The notes under the pieces are model-generated. The model ran no database searches, was not told where the DNA came from, and was given only the letters and a program-made list of their open reading frames with translations. Positions 1 through 5,415 of a stretch of 5,415 nucleotides of DNA are shown here, piece by piece. This stretch comes from Oscillospiraceae bacterium. GTDB taxonomy: Bacteria; Bacillota; Clostridia; Oscillospirales; Ruminococcaceae. A program made the position numbers and the translations under genes. Within the stretch, counting starts at the first letter, position 1. Each line of letters opens with the position of its first letter. The DNA lies in the NCBI GenBank assembly GCA_017528675.1, contig JAFXOO010000515.1:1-5415 (forward strand), written 5' to 3'.

Positions 1-138
1 AGTCAGATTTTTCGTCAGATTGTATAGAAATGACGCCGCTGGGCTGGCGCCCAGCAAGGAATTTCTGTGCAAGATGACGGAAAAGATGCAAGCAGATGTG
101 CCGCCAAGCCGCCAGGCGGGCTTTGTGCGGTGTTGCCT
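1..138 (+). repeat. Left copy of a 138-bp inverted repeat with structured-RNA character (IR-L)
   Basis: Position p of this copy matches the complement of position 5414-p at the far end of the window. The match covers 138 columns with differences only at 3, 112 and 132. The plus strand folds into a long imperfect hairpin. Positions 8-17 pair with 75-84, a tandem G.A mismatch follows (18-19 with 73-74), and 20-31 pair with 61-72. Then come an internal loop and an apical stem, 38-44 with 49-55, closed by a TGGC loop. A second domain pairs 98-104 with 127-133 and 106-110 with 119-123. Identity stops abruptly after 138. The repeat may extend past position 1, which cannot be seen. It lies upstream of the protease gene and points towards it. 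I do not recognise it as a named family. It could be a cis-regulatory RNA leader, a small RNA, or a mobile hairpin repeat. Confidence 0.93.
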
Positions 139-150
139 GAAGGGTTGTCT

Positions 151-199
151 GTGGGGCTTTGCCCCACGCCCCATTGCTGGTTTTAGATATTAGCCAGCA
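151..199 (+). promoter_or_regulatory. Hairpin-rich 5' leader of the protease gene
   Basis: Between the repeat and the protease ribosome binding site there are two local hairpins. GTGGGGC (151-157) pairs with GCCCCAC (161-167) across a TTT loop. TGCTGG (175-180) pairs with CCAGCA (194-199), extendable by two pairs inward (181-182 with 192-193). GCCCCA occurs twice in tandem (161-166 and 168-173), so TGGGGC at 152-157 has two mutually exclusive partners. The second hairpin ends eight bases before the Shine-Dalgarno sequence and leaves it free. A regulatory role is inferred from placement and structure only. No clear -35/-10 pair was found in this stretch. Confidence 0.45.
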
Positions 200-206
200 C
201 TTCCTT

Positions 207-212
207 AAGGAG
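207..212 (+). promoter_or_regulatory. Ribosome binding site of the protease gene
   Basis: AAGGAG lies five bases before the ATG at 218. This fixes the start, because the next in-frame ATG (the second residue M at codon 19) would fall inside the signal peptide and lacks such a site. The site sits within the palindrome TCCTTAAGGA (202-211). Confidence 0.85.
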
Positions 213-217
213 AGACT

Positions 218-2416
218 ATGAGAAATAAATGGCTAACCGGCGTTATAGCAGGTCTGTGCCTGACGGGCTGGATGCCGGAGCTTCCTGCCGGCGCAGTCCA
301 TATGGAACCGGTAAAGACTGCCGGTGGCAGAATCGTCTGTGCGGGTGATTCTGCGCCCGTTGACCATTCCTTCCCGGAACGCTTTGATCTGCGGGAAAGG
401 GGGTTGGTGAGCCCCGTCAAAAACCAGGGCAATTACGGAATGTGCTGGGCCTTTTCGTCATTGTCAGCGCTTGAGGGGATCCTGCTGCCGCAGGATCCGG
501 AAATTGATCTGTCCGAGTGGCATGCAGCCTATTATACCTACTCCGGCAATTTCGGCTTCGGCAAACCGGATGTTGCGCCGACCGATGCTCTCAGGAGCGG
601 CGGAAACGGCTACATGCTGGCACCAACGCTGACCAGATGGGTCGGCCCGGTGCGGGAGTCGCTGTGTCCCTTCGGGGATTTCAGTGTGCTGCGGGAAGAT
701 GCACAGGTCACTGATTTTTATGAAGATGCGGTCTGCCATGTTTCGGAATTCTGCTTTCTGGAGTATGACCCGTCGGCAGAGACATTCTCACAGCATTGCG
801 ATGCCATCAAAAACGCCGTATACAACGGCAGTGCCGTGACACTGAACTATCTCAACAGATCTGCCTCGTATACGGCATCCAAGGATGCCTTCTATAACGA
901 TGGCAGCGCCATGGCAGGCAGCTATCATGCGGTTTCCATTGTCGGCTGGGATGATGCGTTCCCGGCGTCCCGCTTCCGGGATGATCCGGGGCAGGACGGC
1001 GCATGGCTGGTAAAGAATAGCTGGGGGCCCGGATGGGGCGAGAACGGCTATTTCTGGATGTCCTACATCACTGCCGGTGTTGTTGAAGCGTATTACCTGC
1101 AACCAGAGCCGGTGCAGAAGCATGACGGGATGATCCTGTACGATGATTTCGGAATGTGGACGGCCTTTTCCGCAGAGGAGCAGGACGATAAGGCATACTG
1201 TGCAAACGTGTTCACGGCAGAGGAAGATCTCTGCATCACTTCCGTGATGGTGTGTTCCACCGGCTGTGATGCGTATGACGTCTGTATCACAAAGGATCTG
1301 CGTAACAGCAAGCGCCCTGACAGCGGCACGGTCTGCGGCAGAACCGTGGGAACCTTCGACAGTACCGGTTACCATACGGTGGATCTTACTGAGCCGGTGA
1401 TGATTCCGGCAGGGCAGACCTTTGCAGTGATGGCGGAGCTTTCCGGTGAGCCGGGGCAGCACATTCCCTGTGAGGCATATATCCGGCAAACCACGGAGCA
1501 TGCAGACGGCACCACTGATGTGAATGAAACCATGCAGACAGAGGAACGGCTGCTTGCGGGCTTTGCACCTGGTCAGAGTCTGTATTCCACAGACGGCCGC
1601 CGCTGGCTGGATATGTACGATGAGAAAGCCATTGAGACGACCCACACGGATGGCGAGGACATCTCACATTCCTATGCGAAGGTGGGCAATATCTGCCTCC
1701 GGGCGCTGACGGCTGAGCCGGGGACTGTGCTGTTTTCGGAGTATGCAGACAATGTGCCCGCCGGCACAGAGCTCACCCTTTCGGCAGTTGGTACGGAGGA
1801 GATCTACTACAGTGTCAACGGCGGAACCGAGCAGCGCTATGAAGCCCCCATTGTGATGGATGAGGCGTGTACAGTCACAGCGTATGCCGTCTCCGGTGAG
1901 ACAGTCTATCCGCAGTACACCCGGCAATACACCATCCGGAAGGGAAGAATCAGCAGCATGCTTGAGGTCAACAACTCCGCCTATCTCAAGTTCAGCGAGC
2001 TGGATCCGCAGACCTTTACGGCGGTCTGGACGGGCAGCCGTGCAGACTTCATGCCGATCTCAACGGGAATCATTACCAGTGATGCAGGGGATTTCGCCTC
2101 CGGAACCGTTACAAAGACAGATAATACCGTCCCTGCCCTGACGCTGCATGTCGGCGGCGAAGGGCTGGAGGACAGTCTGTATGTCATCTATTTCACGGAC
2201 GATTACATGGGGGATGTCAACCTCGACGGAGATGTGAACGCTTCCGATGCTGCCCAGGTGCTGATCTATGCGGCGGCAGCAGGTGCCAATTCCCTCACGC
2301 CGGAGACAACACCGGATGCGGCATGGATAGAGCGTGCGGACTGGGATCAGAGCGGCATAGCCAATGCATCGGATGCTGCGAATATTCTCATCGAGGCCGC
2401 CAGACGGGGGGCATAA
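218..2416 (+). CDS. Secreted C1A (papain-like) cysteine protease with C-terminal type I dockerin
   Basis: 732 residues; an extracellular endopeptidase. A signal peptide covers about residues 1-26 (KW, hydrophobic core, then LPAGA before VH). The papain-fold domain starts near residue 50. Q70 forms the oxyanion hole, C76 (motif GMCWAFS) is the nucleophile, H237 (YHAVSIVGWDD) the general base and N267 (LVKNSWGPGWGENGY) completes the site, so all catalytic residues are present. There is no long I29-type inhibitory prodomain, as is usual for bacterial members. About 305-500 resembles the lectin-like beta domain often found after clostridial C1 peptidases. About 503-573 looks like a chitobiase/hexosaminidase C-terminal beta module (YYSVNGG, TVTAYAV). 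The end, 664-731, is a dockerin with two calcium loops, DVNLDGDVNASD (666-677) and DWDQSGIANASD (708-719), both with A-S at the recognition positions 10-11. A dockerin binds a cohesin, so this enzyme is probably attached to a scaffoldin or the cell surface. No cohesin is encoded here. The target substrate is unknown. Confidence 0.95.
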   Translation: MRNKWLTGVIAGLCLTGWMPELPAGAVHMEPVKTAGGRIVCAGDSAPVDHSFPERFDLRERGLVSPVKNQGNYGMCWAFSSLSALEGILLPQDPEIDLSEWHAAYYTYSGNFGFGKPDVAPTDALRSGGNGYMLAPTLTRWVGPVRESLCPFGDFSVLREDAQVTDFYEDAVCHVSEFCFLEYDPSAETFSQHCDAIKNAVYNGSAVTLNYLNRSASYTASKDAFYNDGSAMAGSYHAVSIVGWDDAFPASRFRDDPGQDGAWLVKNSWGPGWGENGYFWMSYITAGVVEAYYLQPEPVQKHDGMILYDDFGMWTAFSAEEQDDKAYCANVFTAEEDLCITSVMVCSTGCDAYDVCITKDLRNSKRPDSGTVCGRTVGTFDSTGYHTVDLTEPVMIPAGQTFAVMAELSGEPGQHIPCEAYIRQTTEHADGTTDVNETMQTEERLLAGFAPGQSLYSTDGRRWLDMYDEKAIETTHTDGEDISHSYAKVGNICLRALTAEPGTVLFSEYADNVPAGTELTLSAVGTEEIYYSVNGGTEQRYEAPIVMDEACTVTAYAVSGETVYPQYTRQYTIRKGRISSMLEVNNSAYLKFSELDPQTFTAVWTGSRADFMPISTGIITSDAGDFASGTVTKTDNTVPALTLHVGGEGLEDSLYVIYFTDDYMGDVNLDGDVNASDAAQVLIYAAAAGANSLTPETTPDAAWIERADWDQSGIANASDAANILIEAARRGA

Positions 2417-2431
2417 CTACAGAGAGACAAC

Positions 2432-2459
2432 AAAAAAACTGCTCCGGCTTCCGGAGCAG
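2432..2459 (-). terminator. Hairpin plus U-tract, an intrinsic terminator pointing to the minus strand
   Basis: CTGCTCCGG (2439-2447) and CCGGAGCAG (2451-2459) form a perfect nine-pair stem with a three-base loop. Seven A residues precede it at 2432-2438, so on the minus strand the stem is followed by seven U residues, the textbook intrinsic terminator form. There is no T-run on the plus-strand side. It lies between two plus-strand genes, so it would stop antisense transcription rather than the operon. As plus-strand RNA it may instead act as an intercistronic stability or processing hairpin. Confidence 0.6.
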
Positions 2460-2470
2460 GTCTGAAGGAT

Positions 2471-2476
2471 AAGGAG
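2471..2476 (+). promoter_or_regulatory. Ribosome binding site of the MraY-like gene
   Basis: AAGGAG five bases before the ATG at 2482, 12 bases after the intercistronic hairpin. It sets the start codon, and the spacing matches that of the protease gene upstream. Confidence 0.85.
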
Positions 2477-2481
2477 TCATT

Positions 2482-3453
2482 ATGTTAAGTGAATTACTGA
2501 AGAATTACATCGACCCGATGCTTGCCAGTGCCGCTGTGGCATTCTTTCTGGCGCTGCTCGGATTGATTTACGGCAGGCGCTTTCTGCCGAAGGATCAGGG
2601 AAGGGAGTTCGCTATCAACGGCGAGAAATCCCGTGGCAAGGATAGAGGTGCCGGTATCATCCTGATTTTAGCGGTGATTGTGTCGGTGGTTCTGTTTGTG
2701 CCGCTTTCGCTGGAGTATGTGATCTACCTGGCGGCACTCTTTCTGGAAATGCTCAGCGGCTATCTGGATGATGCATCGGAAAAGCCGTGGGGTGAGGGCA
2801 TCAAGGGCGTGATTGATCTGGTGATTGCAGCGGTGGTTTCCGTGACAGTCTACTGCTTCCACGGCAGCACCGTTCAGATGCCGAGTATCGGACGGGTGGT
2901 TCACTTCCCGGCGGCCGTCTACATCATCCTGGGCATCATTCTGATCTGGGTGAGCATCAATGTCACCAACTGTGCGGACGGCGTGGATGGCTTGTGCACC
3001 TGCCTGACGATAACGACATTCGGTACGGCATGGATTCTGCTGCGGATTGCAGAGCAGAGCGGCATGGAGCAGTTTATCTGGGTTTGTGAATTTGTACTGA
3101 TTGCCTATCTCTGGTTCAACTGCTCCCCGAGCAGCATGCTGATGGGCGATGCAGGTTCCCGTGCATTGGGTCTGCTGATTGCGCTGGCCTTCATGATCAG
3201 CGGCATGCCCTTCCTGTTTGTTCCGTGCGCACTGGTACTGCTGATTGACGGCGGAGTGGGGCTTGTCAAGCTCACGGTACGCCGCATCACCAAGTCGCAG
3301 ACTTTCATGGAAAGGGTACGCACGCCCATCCATGACCACATGCGCAAAAAGCATGGCTGGAGCGACACCCAGGTTGTTACCCGGTTCACACTCGTTCAGG
3401 TATTACAGTCTGTTCTGGTTATCCTGATGCTGACCTACTACCTGAAAAAGTAA
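2482..3453 (+). CDS. mraY: MraY-family phospho-N-acetylmuramoyl-pentapeptide transferase (polyprenyl-phosphate sugar-1-phosphate transferase)
   Basis: 323 residues, the usual MraY size, with roughly ten hydrophobic segments (about 17-30, 58-75, 80-93, 105-125, 143-160, 173-190, 198-212, 228-240, 244-262, 303-320). The family joins UDP-MurNAc-pentapeptide to undecaprenyl phosphate to make lipid I at the inner face of the membrane. Visible motifs in order: FAINGEKSRGKDRGAG (43-58), the magnesium-site DD at 96-97 (GYLDD), NVTNCADGVDGL (160-171), FNCSPSSMLMGDAGSRALG (212-230, with D223), and RTPIHDHMRKKHGW then SDTQVVTRF (280-302). The last block is the MraY signature rather than that of WecA or TagO. 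The usual HHH triad reads H284-D285-H286. The gene follows the protease on the same strand after 65 bp and is probably co-transcribed with it. It is not in a division/cell-wall cluster, so it could be the main mraY or a paralogue. Confidence 0.85.
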   Translation: MLSELLKNYIDPMLASAAVAFFLALLGLIYGRRFLPKDQGREFAINGEKSRGKDRGAGIILILAVIVSVVLFVPLSLEYVIYLAALFLEMLSGYLDDASEKPWGEGIKGVIDLVIAAVVSVTVYCFHGSTVQMPSIGRVVHFPAAVYIILGIILIWVSINVTNCADGVDGLCTCLTITTFGTAWILLRIAEQSGMEQFIWVCEFVLIAYLWFNCSPSSMLMGDAGSRALGLLIALAFMISGMPFLFVPCALVLLIDGGVGLVKLTVRRITKSQTFMERVRTPIHDHMRKKHGWSDTQVVTRFTLVQVLQSVLVILMLTYYLKK

Positions 3454-3501
3454 CACGGCGGTGGATTACTCCGCAGAGGGAACACATGACAATCGGTTAC
3501 C

Positions 3502-3531
3502 TGCCCCCGGTGCATGAAAGCGCCGGGGGCA
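3502..3531 (+). terminator. Strong GC hairpin between convergent genes, possible terminator without U-tract
   Basis: TGCCCCCGGTGC (3502-3513) pairs with GCGCCGGGGGCA (3520-3531) around a six-base loop. This gives twelve pairs including one U.G wobble, which is a pair only on the plus strand. It lies 48 bases past the MraY-like stop codon and 109 bases past the penicillin-binding protein stop. Neither side has a clear T-run, so intrinsic termination is doubtful. A 3'-end protection or Rho-associated structure is equally likely. Confidence 0.4.
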
Positions 3532-3586
3532 TTGCTGTACAGCCTGCGCCAATCGGCTGCACTGTACAAGCGATCAGCCCTCCTGA

Positions 3587-3602
3587 GCCGGCGTAAGCCG
3601 GC
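3587..3602. other. GCCGGC hairpin with GTAA loop in the convergent intergenic region
   Basis: GCCGGC occurs at 3587-3592 and again at 3597-3602, separated by GTAA. The hexamer is self-complementary, so this is a six-pair stem, closed on the plus strand by a GNRA-type tetraloop. It lies 38 bases downstream of the penicillin-binding protein stop codon and may belong to that transcript's 3' end. The rest of 3454-3640 holds the palindrome GCTGTACAGC (3534-3543) and no gene that I can support. Confidence 0.4.
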
Positions 3603-3640
3603 AAAGACGCCGAAGCAGCCAGGCATCCGCCGGAGGCACA

Positions 3641-5221
3641 TCACGGGGCAGGCTGCATCTGCACAATCCCGTCAGCGATTTCCCGGAACAGGGGAGCGGC
3701 TGCATCGTTTCCGTAGCCGCCGTCCTCAACGAGCACCGTCACGGCATACTGCGGTTCTTCGATTGGAAAATAGCCGGTAATCCAGGCGTGGCAGTACTCT
3801 GTTCCGTCTGCATCATAGCGGCCGGTCTGGGCAGTGGAGGTTTTGGCGGCGGCAATGACGGATTCCGGCACGGCGTTGGAGACTTCGTTTTCGTTGACAG
3901 CAGAGATCATCAGCCCTTGCAGATAGTAGGCGGCATTCCGCCGCAGTGCATAGGCATACATCGGCGGTTTCTCGTCCAATACTGTCTTGCCGTCCGTGGT
4001 GAAGCCACGGATAAGCCGTGCAAGCGGCATGTGTCCGTCGTTGGCGATGCCGCAGGTCATCTGTGTCACCTGGAGCGGCGTTGCGGTGAGAAGCCCCTGA
4101 CCGAAGCAGAAGTTTGCCATTTCCGCCGGAAGCTGCAAATCTGCCATAGAAGGAAGCGTTCCGCTTGTGGAGACGATGCTCCCGGAGAGCGCAATCTGCG
4201 TGCCGAATCCAAGGTCCTGCGCTGTGCTGAGCATGATGCCGGGGTCGAGCAGCTCACTGAGCTCCACGAAGTAGGTGTTGCAGGAATAGATCATTGCCTG
4301 CCGCATATCCACATCTCCATGCCCCCGCCAGTCATGGCAGCGGAAGGTCTGGCCCCGGATTTCAGTTCTGCCGGTGCAGGTTGTTTCAAAATCGAGGATG
4401 CCCTCTTTGTAGGCAGCCGCACAGGTCACAAGCTTGAAGATCGAGCCGACGCTGTAGGCGCACAGGCAGCGGTTAATCAGCGGACTGTCCGGGTCGTCGA
4501 GTGCCTGGGCAAGCGCTGACGGGTCGTAGGAGGGGAAGCTTGCCATTGCCAGCACATCCCCGGTCTGCACATCCATCACGACCACAGCGCCCTTCTGAAT
4601 CTCCAGATGTTCACAGAACTGCTGGATTCCGGTGTCGAGCGTGGTCACAACCGAGGGGTTGATTCCCTGTGCCTGCCGGACGGTGACGGGTTCTCCGAGC
4701 AGCGCATGTCCCCGTGCATCCACGACATAGGTTACAGAGGCAGGGTCTTTGCTGCCACGCAGAATCCGGTCATAGTCCTGCTCAAGCCCGGTCACGCCCC
4801 TGCCGGACTGCGTATAGCCGAGAATATGCGGTGCAACAGGATTCCCGCTGCTGCGCAGGGGGAGTGACAGCACCGGGATGTCCGGGCTTTCCGGAGGGGC
4901 ATTGACCCGGCACAGAAAGGGCTTGCCGCTGCGCAGTCCTGTCAGGAGAGGTGAAACCTCCGCCATCTGCGGCAGCAGTGCGGCGATACAGTCCGGCGTA
5001 GGGGTGACCGCAGCATAGAGCACTGTTTCCCGGTTGTTGAGCGGCTGTAGATGCCGGTCATAAATGGTACCGGCTGCCTGTCCGGCGGTGAGGATGGTCT
5101 GGCTTTGCCGGACGGCGGCCTCTGTCAGGTCTGTGCTTTGCATTTGCAGCACAAGCGTGAGTGCCAGCATCAGACAGACAGTCAGGCAGGCTGCCCTTAC
5201 GATCAGCAAACGTCTGTACAT
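3641..5221 (-). CDS. Class B penicillin-binding protein (peptidoglycan DD-transpeptidase)
   Basis: 526 residues from the ATG at 5221, chosen because GGGAGG (5233-5228) lies six bases upstream. An ATG at 5224 is only three bases from it, and an open frame back to 5347 runs into the repeat. One membrane anchor is seen at about 5-27, then a short pedestal domain (GTIYDRHLQPL at 51-61, RGVTGLEQDYDRIL at 141-154) and the transpeptidase domain from about 205. Active-site motifs are S260-I-F-K263 (acylated serine), S313-C-N315, and K460-T-S462 followed by TAQTG. The last is normally KTG, so the glycine is replaced by serine. The family cross-links stem peptides outside the membrane and is the target of beta-lactams. 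It resembles the FtsI/SpoVD/PbpA group but is shorter than typical Bacillus members (roughly 580-720 residues) and lacks C-terminal PASTA repeats. Whether it serves division, elongation or sporulation cannot be decided here. Confidence 0.92.
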   Translation of the reverse strand: MYRRLLIVRAACLTVCLMLALTLVLQMQSTDLTEAAVRQSQTILTAGQAAGTIYDRHLQPLNNRETVLYAAVTPTPDCIAALLPQMAEVSPLLTGLRSGKPFLCRVNAPPESPDIPVLSLPLRSSGNPVAPHILGYTQSGRGVTGLEQDYDRILRGSKDPASVTYVVDARGHALLGEPVTVRQAQGINPSVVTTLDTGIQQFCEHLEIQKGAVVVMDVQTGDVLAMASFPSYDPSALAQALDDPDSPLINRCLCAYSVGSIFKLVTCAAAYKEGILDFETTCTGRTEIRGQTFRCHDWRGHGDVDMRQAMIYSCNTYFVELSELLDPGIMLSTAQDLGFGTQIALSGSIVSTSGTLPSMADLQLPAEMANFCFGQGLLTATPLQVTQMTCGIANDGHMPLARLIRGFTTDGKTVLDEKPPMYAYALRRNAAYYLQGLMISAVNENEVSNAVPESVIAAAKTSTAQTGRYDADGTEYCHAWITGYFPIEEPQYAVTVLVEDGGYGNDAAAPLFREIADGIVQMQPAP

Positions 5222-5227
5222 CATAAA

Positions 5228-5260
5228 CCTCCCATATTGGCTTAGTGCCAGTATGGGAGG
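5228..5260 (-). promoter_or_regulatory. Hairpin sequestering the ribosome binding site of the penicillin-binding protein gene
   Basis: On the plus strand CCTCCCATA (5228-5236) is the exact complement of TATGGGAGG (5252-5260). Inside it, TGGC (5238-5241) pairs with GCCA (5247-5250) around a five-base loop. Only the 5237/5251 position is mismatched. In the mRNA the 3' arm ends with the Shine-Dalgarno GGGAGG, so nine perfect pairs plus four more cover the ribosome site, six bases before the ATG. Too few U residues follow for an intrinsic terminator. Translational control by this hairpin is inferred from its position. Confidence 0.75.
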
Positions 5261-5275
5261 CCAGCTTGTCGATAA

Positions 5276-5413
5276 AGGCAATACCGCACAAAGCCCGCCT
5301 GACGGCTTGGCGGCACATCTGCTTGCATCTTTTCCGTCATCTTGCACAGAAATTCCTTGCTGGGCGCCAGCCCAGCGGCGTCATTTCTATACAATCTGAC
5401 GAAAAATCTGGCT
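5276..5413 (-). repeat. Right copy of the 138-bp inverted repeat (IR-R)
   Basis: Reverse complement of the left copy with three differences out of 138. In left-copy numbering these are T to C at 3, C to T at 112 and G to A at 132. Read on the minus strand it points towards the penicillin-binding protein gene, so it has the same orientation relative to its downstream gene as the left copy has to the protease. The inner edge is 15 bases from the hairpin that covers the ribosome site. Both stem differences keep base pairing: C-G becomes U.G (112 with 116) and U.G becomes U-A (99 with 132). Beyond the repeat only two more bases are visible. Confidence 0.93.
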
Positions 5414-5415
5414 GC

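Noticed and set aside
8..28. A sigma-A promoter in the repeat (TTTTTC with TATAGA)
   Set aside because: The spacing between the two hexamers is only nine bases and neither matches the consensus well. The TATAGA also lies within the paired stem.
788..1645. 285-residue minus-strand open frame opposite the protease
   Set aside because: It is a shadow of a GC-rich coding region. The opposite strand has all catalytic and dockerin motifs, and the shadow product has no recognisable domain or ribosome site.
2668..3354. 228-residue minus-strand open frame opposite the MraY-like gene
   Set aside because: Its His/Gln-rich product is the usual antisense image of a hydrophobic membrane protein. MraY motifs on the plus strand settle the coding strand.
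3788..4519. 243-residue plus-strand open frame opposite the penicillin-binding protein
   Set aside because: Antisense to the transpeptidase domain with all three active-site motifs. No family resemblance or start signal was seen.
5222..5347. An upstream extension of the penicillin-binding protein to 5347 (568 residues)
   Set aside because: The extra 42 residues lie partly inside the non-coding repeat and look unlike a protein N-terminus. The ATG at 5221 has a well-spaced GGGAGG and begins directly before the membrane anchor.
1..5413. A transposon with 138-bp terminal inverted repeats
   Set aside because: No transposase, resolvase or passenger-type gene lies inside, and target-site duplications would fall outside the window. 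The cargo is ordinary cell-wall and secreted-protein genes.

Overview
The window looks like chromosomal DNA from a Gram-positive gut or rumen Clostridia, most likely a Ruminococcus or close relative. The evidence is a secreted papain-like protease ending in a type I dockerin whose two calcium loops both read NASDAA, GC-rich codon use, and strong AGGAG-type ribosome binding sites. The dockerin points to a cellulosome-type cohesin/dockerin organism. A cellulosome-forming human-gut Ruminococcus would fit, but the species cannot be fixed from the sequence alone.

Layout. Positions 1-138 hold one copy of a non-coding repeat (IR-L), followed by a hairpin-rich leader (139-217). Next come two co-directional plus-strand genes: the dockerin-bearing cysteine protease (218-2416) and, after a 65-bp gap holding a perfect hairpin, an MraY-family phosphosugar-1-phosphate transferase (2482-3453). 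A 187-bp convergent intergenic region (3454-3640) contains strong GC hairpins. The minus strand then carries a compact class B penicillin-binding protein (5221 down to 3641). Its start is preceded by a hairpin that buries the ribosome binding site (5228-5260), and upstream of that lies a second copy of the repeat (IR-R, 5276-5413) in inverted orientation.

The most interesting signal is the 138-bp repeat. The two copies match at 135 of 138 positions and lie at the two ends of the window. Each is oriented the same way relative to the gene it precedes. The gene-sense strand folds by hand into a long hairpin (22 pairs plus a 7-pair apical stem, with tandem G.A mismatches) and a second stem. All wobble pairs are G.U on the gene-sense strand, and the two differences that fall inside stems keep pairing. 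This suggests a dispersed structured-RNA leader, or a mobile hairpin repeat, placed upstream of cell-envelope genes. I do not recognise it as a named RNA family. An alternative reading is that it is a high-copy intergenic repeat at which a short contig ended.

Functionally, the MraY-like enzyme would make the lipid-linked peptidoglycan precursor and the penicillin-binding protein would cross-link the finished strands. The protease acts outside the cell. The shared leader raises the possibility of common control of the two transcription units. No transposase, tRNA, rRNA or CRISPR array was seen, and I could not place a convincing sigma-A promoter.
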